Shown piece by piece: positions 57,823 through 64,000 of a stretch of 64,000 nucleotides of DNA; the stretch's first letter is position 1, and each line of letters begins with the position of its first letter. The DNA is taken from positions 65,490,256 to 65,554,255 of the forward strand of contig NC_054539.1 of the NCBI RefSeq assembly GCF_017654505.1, read 5' to 3'. The translations under genes were made by a program, and so were the position numbers. Source of the stretch: Polyodon spathula. Lineage: Eukaryota; Chordata; Actinopteri; Acipenseriformes; Polyodontidae. The notes beneath the pieces are model-generated. The model saw only the letters and a list, made by a program, of their open reading frames with translations. It did not search any database and was not told the DNA's origin.

Positions 57823-57990
57823 TTAGTTTACAAACGAGAGGAGGCCATTTGGGTATCTTGTTCGTTGGTTGTTTGTATCTCATGAACCCAGAATCTTGGG
57901 TCAAGTAGTTCGTGAAGGAACCTTGGGTGTCAGCTCAAGTTGTTGTACATAAATGGGACCAAGGTTCCAGACTCTCAGGACCTTCACCAG
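57823..57990 (-). mobile_element. CR1/Rex1-type LINE 3' end, copy 2
   Basis: Contains gtttacaaacgagaggaggc and further blocks shared with 30846-31090 in the same orientation, more diverged. Confidence 0.65.
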
Positions 57991-58103
57991 TGGTTGTGCT
58001 TGAAAAGTTAATTTTCGCAAATTAAAATGTTGCGTTTAATGTTACAGACGTACCACTCCTCTGAATTATTTTGTAGAATTAATAAAACATCCTTTCTAAA
58101 GTC

Positions 58104-58598
58104 CTAGTTAGAGACAAAGATGGCTTTTCTCACTTGTACTACAGCTATATTTGCAAATGCAGCAGAGCAACAGAAAAAGAGGAAATATTGTGCGGGCAGA
58201 ATATACAGACAACGTATAACATTCCTTGACTTGTCTACTGAAGAAGTCCTTAGTTTGAAGCAAGCGACTGTGGGAGCTGCACGCACTAAAGCTGGGAGAG
58301 AGTTCCAGAGAGTCGGGGCCATGAAGCTAAAAGAGCGCTCTCCGAGTGTGGTGCACTTTTGCTTTGGTATAATAAGCAAGCCAGAGTCAGAGGACCTCAG
58401 CTTGCGTGCAGGAACATAGCGGGTCAGCAGGTTGGAGAGATACTCTGGACCTGTGTGATGAATGACCTTGTAAGCAAGCATGAGAATTTTGAAAGTAATC
58501 ATGAACTTTACAGGTAGCCAGTGCAGCTGGGCAAGGGGGTAATGTGAACACTGCAGCAAGCTGAGAGACATGCCCCAAACAACACACTTGATAATCAC
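58104..58598 (-). mobile_element. L2-type LINE 3' end, minus strand
   Basis: The minus frame reads LAQLHWLPVKFMITFKILML, LRSSDSGLLIIPKQKCTT and FMAPTLWNSLPALVRAAPTV, the C-terminal block of an L2 LINE ORF2. It is more like the canonical form than the copy at 54.2-55.3 kb. Confidence 0.85.
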
Positions 58599-59064
58599 TG
58601 ACCAGTTTACACACTATCTAATTTCACTTCAATCTACCACAGCTCTGAACACTAATTAAATTAATTACTTCATCCAGCTGATGTAGTTACATCGGCAAAC
58701 AATCACGTGTTGATTTGTTTAATTTAATTTACTTTCTATGATATACTTTTGCTTTAGGTGAAATTCTATAAGGTAGTTTCCCTCACCACAGTCTGCATTC
58801 TGTGTTTATTAGAAGGGGGAGCTCTAGGCTCATGCACAGGTGAAGTGGCAATGCTTGAGGGTGCAGCCTATGTTGTTACAGTGGCAGTTTGGGGTAGAAA
58901 CAAATCTAGCTGCATTTCTATTTTCATTTAGTACAGTTAGTGATAAAACTACACTACCATCTGCAAATAAAAACAAACAAACAAACAATGATGTTATGTT
59001 AAATTTATTACGTAATGGTTAATTGCATAATGTAATGTTTTGTAAAATATATTAGCATACATAC

Positions 59065-59525
59065 CTGTGTTTCCATTCATTCCTTCAGATCCAGCAGCAG
59101 AAGAGATTGTACAAAAAGGTTCACTCTGGATGTCCACTTCATCACCTGTATCTGATACTGACTGGCTTGCAGCCACACCAATATCATGTCCTCTAAAACC
59201 TGTAACAGCCTCAGTTGGAATAGTTTGTGATAACCTTTCTTCTGCCTCTGTTAGACTAATATTTATGGCTGCTCCCCCATCACTAGACTTTGCTGCAATA
59301 CGAATCTTTCCAAGTTTGTCTTTCGCTCAGGATTTTTTTTAATATCCTTTATAGCTTGTGTAATGTTGGATACAACATTAACTTTGTCCACAATAGCCTG
59401 GCAAATTAGATTTTTCTGACCATTGGATTGTTATTTTTTCTTCCCAAATAATGCGTCTTCATGTTGCAAAATGTGATTTTTTCCTCAGTAAAATTTGCTT
59501 TTCTGCACCTTGATAGAGAAGCCAT
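59065..59525 (-). pseudogene. Myb/SANT-like PIF/Harbinger-associated protein, frameshifted
   Basis: The minus strand starts MASLSRCRKANFTEEKITF and continues in other frames with HEDALFGKKKNNNPMVRK, then a long open stretch KDKLGKIRIAAKSSDGGAAI to GDEVDIQSEPF. At least two frameshifts break it. The layout (basic N-terminal helix-turn-helix, acidic C-terminal part) resembles the second ORF of PIF/Harbinger elements. No transposase ORF was found nearby. Confidence 0.5.
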
Positions 59526-59779
59526 TTTGTAAAAACACAAATTCTCAATCACACCTGAACAAGTTGTGATGGTTTTATACCTCTAGAGCTGCGATTCAAT
59601 TATTCTGTTACTTGCTAATTTATTAATTTCCGCAGCGCTGCAATAATTGCAGTTTCTCCGCAACTCTTTTAGATTTCACTCACTTGCGATTTTATGCAAA
59701 ACATTCGCAACGCAAGCAGAGTTACGAGAACAATGAGAAAATTCATCAATCTTTGAATATCTGTCCCGATGTCCTTCAT

Positions 59780-60600
59780 AGGGTGTCAATAACCTGTTGG
59801 AAAGTCCTAGATGGCTCAAAGGCAGCCATTCAGCAGCCACCAAGCTGCAGTCTCCTGGATCACTAAGGGGCTACTAGGAGTCCTGCTTGATTTTCTCCAG
59901 ACACAGCGGGAGCAGGGCATGCTGTGGGAATGTGTATAACAGAAGCCTCGGCCACTGGTGTGCCAAGGCATCTATTGCCAGCGGGTCCCCGTCTCCTATT
60001 ATGCAGAACCCGAGGGGACAGTGGATTGATTCCTGGGAGGCATCTATGCGCTCCCGAACCTCTCCAAGATGTGGCTCACAATCTCGGATGAAGCCTCCAC
60101 GCCAAGCAATTTTGGACTCCCCTTGAGAGGAGGTCCAGTGCCCAGTTTGTCACCCCAGGTAGATGTACTGCCCGCAGTGAGAGGAGGTTTTCGTGTGCCC
60201 AAAGCAAAAGCTTGGGCTACACGATGGAGACTCAGGCCAGTGGTTGATGTAAGTGGAATGCAAGGCCAGGCAAAGTGCCTGCGTCCTCCAACTGGAGGGG
60301 GTCTATCATGTGAACAGCCTGTTTTTCTGTTGGTACCTGGGCGATACTGGGTTTGTTTGACACTGGTTCTGTGACTTTTGCACAGGGTCAGAACCGGGTC
60401 GGTTCGGTACAGGTGTGGTCCGGAGTGGTACCAGGACAGCGCCGGGACTGGTGTGGTTACCTCAGTCCCAGTTCGGTACCGAGTGGGTCAGTGACCTTGG
60501 TACCGGTTCAGTACGGGTCCAGCAGCAAAACCACTTAGTCAGTACCACACTCTCGACTGAGGGAAGCCTGCTGGAATAACAGCCTACACAATGGTGATGC
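59780..60600. other. GC-rich region within the DIRS-like relic
   Basis: Distinctly GC-richer than its surroundings, with repeated ggtacc and ccggtacc motifs near 60350-60520 and no long frame I can identify. Probably part of the retroelement. Confidence 0.35.
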
Positions 60601-61290
60601 TAAAAAGCTGTCACCAGAACGGCATCAAGATACTGTGGTTGAAATTGCTTAAAGCAACAACAGCCGAAGCGAGTATCTCGGTCCTACACAGTGCTGCTGA
60701 GCCCAGCAGCTGCTCTTGCTGCATGTGTGCTTGTGAACCACATTACAGTCAGGCCTACATGTAGAATCTGTAAAAGACCAGAAAACACACAAAGAGAAAA
60801 TACTCCTCAATAAGGAGTAAAAAAAAAGCAAAAATGAGAATTAAAATAAGCTCCAGCAGGAGCTATGCAGCCTGGGGGGAGAGCACAAGTTCAGCTGACT
60901 TATATTACTGGATCCCTGGGAAGGAGTGACTCAAGCCACTGGCTTTACATAAAGCAACAGGCTGTAGCGTACACAATATGCATAATTAGTAAAAACTATT
61001 ACAGCGATTAGTTTAAATATCACATATAATTTGTGTAAAAATACAATAAATGTGAAATATACAGACAGAAGCAACACATACTTATCTGAACAAGGCTCTC
61101 TGTCAGGTCAGTTTTGAAAGGAATCATAGCTATGAGATCTGTGAGTGCAGTCTTTTTCTGCCCTCGGGGGCAGGCCATGACTGTATCGCTGGTTCAGAGA
61201 GCAGCTTTGGCATATCACATTCAGGATTTGGGTCTTTGGAGGTAAATACCCACACAGTAATGGTTATAGTTTGTACTTGAAAGGGAACAA

Positions 61291-64000
61291 ACAAAGAGCT
61301 CCAATGATGCACAAAAATCTTACTGGACAAGAGGTAACAGGAATGAGGCCTAACATATATTAGTAGGTTAAGCCAATTCAAGCACCTCTACATTATGGTT
61401 TGAAGACCTTTACAGTCACATAGAAATAAACTCAATCACCATCAGAAACGCAGTCCCCAGTGACTCTCAACAGTGAAGTCTCTTTACTCACAGGACCCTC
61501 ACTCCTTTTAGACTCTCACTCCATCTCGCTGGCTGTGAGCACCTCACACCCAGTACTGAAGACTGTGACGGAGCTTTGCTTGTGGGTTTCTTCAGGTCAT
61601 GGAGTGTTCCTGTGGTATTTTATATGTGCGGGTACCATGTGTTAAAGTTTTGATTCTAAGTTACTGTGTTTCAGCATGTTGGATTACTGAGGTAAAAAAG
61701 GGTCTTGACTTTCAAAAAGGTCTTAGGTCCTAGTTAAGAGTACTTGTCTTGGTGACGACTACACCTTTACCGTTCTTGGTTCCAAGCCCTTCTAGTATTT
61801 TGATCAACACCTGCATTTTGTTACAAGAATCTTTTGTGGCTTTGATGTCACCCTGCTTCATCCTCTGGGTGTGTGCAGAGAATAACTTTCATAATGGAAA
61901 GACTCATACATTTTTAAAACTTGCTTTATAATGTCCTTTAGGTTGCATGAAATTGCCCATACAAGATTAACAATATACAATGGAAAATGTGCCTTCAATA
62001 ACCAAAACACTATTACCATATTATTTAGTAATGTTGTGGAACACCAGAAACGTTCATGTCTTACCCATTACAAATGTTTGATGTGTAGTGGTTTTACTTT
62101 ATAAATGGCCTTCACTGGTATTCAGAATATTGTTGTTAGAGTCTGGCAGTCTAATGACATTGTTTACCACGATTAGCACTAGCAACCAAGACTCAAATTT
62201 CTTAAACGTTTTAGCTTTAAATTTGGTATCTGTTTCACAGGCACATAGTGTTTACAAGCAGTAACGTGACCTTTTGACACTGCGCTGAACAAGAGCCTAG
62301 GTGACGCAAACACAAGGGCTTGCATGGATTTTGAAACCGATGAAAGCAAGGCATTTCTTCTGGTGACCAGGAATGGTCTACAAAACAAACAAGTAATGGT
62401 AGTTCAACAGCCCCTTTCTGATTAACAATAATTACAACCAGAAGGCACACTGGAGGTATTTTTCCCCAAAACGGCATTTACTAAAAATTATACCAGTATT
62501 TCCTTTTGATGTGTATTTTTTTCATTAATACAGACTTTTGATTCAAATTATAATTTTTTTGTGTTGATAAACTAATGCCAGTTCTGACTAAATTGGCAAG
62601 AGGATACTCATAATAAAACATCCTTAAACATCCTCGTGATTTAAAATCCCACCAGACAAAATCCACAACATGATTTGTGTTTTGGCTGAACAAGAATTCA
62701 ATGGCACAGATGCTTTGAAGCGTTTCAGAGCTTAGAGGATGGATATGGTTTTAAAGCAAATGAGCTGCTAAATATGTTCACGGACATTAAGCTAGGAATA
62801 TCCTTGGTAATTAAATGTTTCCATCCCATGAATCAAGGCTAAGTGACCAGCCACATTAAGGAGATAGGGTGGTATATTTATACAACAATACAATTGAGCA
62901 ATTAGCATTTTAGTGTACATATACACATAATGTAGAAAGCAATAACAAACGGTGGGGTGTTCAGGTTTGGTACAATTTCTGATCACCTTGGGGTGTTGTT
63001 CTGTACGAGATGTATCCACAGCCTAGACATACAGATTCTGGACTATATTTGAACGCCCTGTTGAGTCTTATTGCACTTATAAAATGGCACCCCCTACCCT
63101 ATCCTACCCGATCCCTCCCAAAATTAATTGATGGTTCAAGTGAATCAGGAAAAAGGTTCTAAAAGTTCCAATCTGTGCTGGCATCATGACATATCTACAC
63201 AGTTGGAACACTTGTTAGCCACTGAGATTGCTCTCTCTATTCTTGGCATTTAATAAACTGCAGTCATCTATAATTCATGCAAATTGTAACTTTTTGACAA
63301 TTGTTTTTCACATTCTCTAAGGTTAGAAGTTTCCAGCTAGTGTGAACTAATTATTTGCAGACAGGTAATCACCCATGAGATACATAGTAAGTAAAAATGC
63401 TTTTTAAATAGGTTTTACATAGGAAAGGGTTAAATAACAAGCAAGCCAGCTGGCTGGGAAGTGTGAGCAAGATAACTATGAGCTCCATTAAAATCCCAGT
63501 TGCCAGTGACAAGGTTATTAAGCAGTAAAGGCAATGTTCTTTTCCACCTGCAATAATTTGCTCATAAGTTAATGCCGAACAAATTTAATTCCAGATTAGA
63601 GGGTTCAGGGCCCAATTATAAAACACAAATAACGAAGACACCACAGATGACTACCGGCTGAATAACTCCATACATTTTGAAAAGAAATAACAGCCAGTTT
63701 ACTCTAAATGCAGTAAATTGCATAGGACTTATGAACATATAAAATATTGTATTTTATTAGAATTTGTAATTGTGTGTTTCTAACTTCCAGGGGCCATGAA
63801 GAAAGAAGACTGTGCTCTTGCTTTTGTTTAGAGTCACTTCTAACTGCTTAGATTTGAAAGCGCTTACCCATTTGTTATTCCTCTGTTAACAGCACCATTT
63901 GTACAGAATACTTCTTAAAAATACACATGCTCTGCTCTGTGGCTGCATGTATACGCTTCTTTCACAGCCTCATCATTCCTGAACATGACCACAAAGGTGT
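61291..64000. other. No gene recognised (probably scara5 intron or upstream)
   Basis: No scara5 spacer or transmembrane exon and no strong repeat seen. AT-rich with short uninformative frames. Confidence 0.4.

Larger units (their letters stand above)
56820..61290 (-). mobile_element. DIRS-like tyrosine-recombinase retroelement relic with nested insertions
   Basis: The motif gttccctttcaagtac...aaccattac at 57098-57130 is inverted at 61258-61288 (taatggttat...gtacttgaaagggaac). Similar inverted copies of a second block (caggccatgac and ttcagagagcag) lie near 56900-56975 and 61165-61205. Between them is a tyrosine-recombinase fragment, then LINE, L2 and Myb-like insertions, and a GC-rich part (59.8-60.6 kb). 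DIRS elements have inverted or split repeats and a tyrosine recombinase. The full extent is inferred. Confidence 0.5.

Overview
This is a vertebrate nuclear window, almost certainly from a ray-finned fish. It holds intron-split genes with GT-AG splice sites in AT-rich DNA full of (TA)n, (TG)n and (TAA)n microsatellites and decayed transposons. The gene order ccdc25(-) - esco2(+) - pbk(-) - scara5(-) matches human 8p21 from memory (CCDC25, ESCO2, PBK, SCARA5). The tRNA-derived SINE that begins near ctcccgagtggcgca, together with L2, CR1, DIRS, Penelope and Tc1 relics, suggests a non-teleost ray-finned fish such as a sturgeon, paddlefish or gar. That placement is an inference from recalled repeats and is not certain.

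Layout. 1-7.6 kb is intergenic: a Penelope-like relic (2.9-4.2 kb), a Tc1 copy (4.5-6.1 kb) and a TIR element (6.2-7.1 kb). 7.6-14.7 kb is ccdc25 on the minus strand. Eight coding exons were found and one internal exon could not be. 14.7-15.3 kb is a divergent promoter with CCAAT, E2F and CDE/CHR-like motifs. 16.0-22.1 kb is a complete esco2 (10 coding exons, 680 aa). 24.6-27.2 kb holds the last two coding exons of pbk. The earlier pbk exons were not recognised in the 8 kb up to scara5. 35.5-56.7 kb holds the 3' part of scara5 on the minus strand: three collagen exons and two SRCR exons, all in phase. Its N-terminal exons must lie beyond 56.7 kb, probably outside the window. The large scara5 introns are crowded with nested mobile elements.

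The genes are ordinary host genes. ESCO2 acetylates cohesin, PBK is a mitotic kinase, CCDC25 is an NFACT-R/DUF814 protein and SCARA5 is a ferritin-binding scavenger receptor. No new multi-gene system is apparent. The most notable points are the missing, frame-breaking ccdc25 exon, the apparently incomplete pbk, the cell-cycle promoter motifs between ccdc25 and esco2, a 29-bp minisatellite next to a Penelope fragment, an 88-bp palindrome beside a dispersed repeat, and several datable nested insertions.
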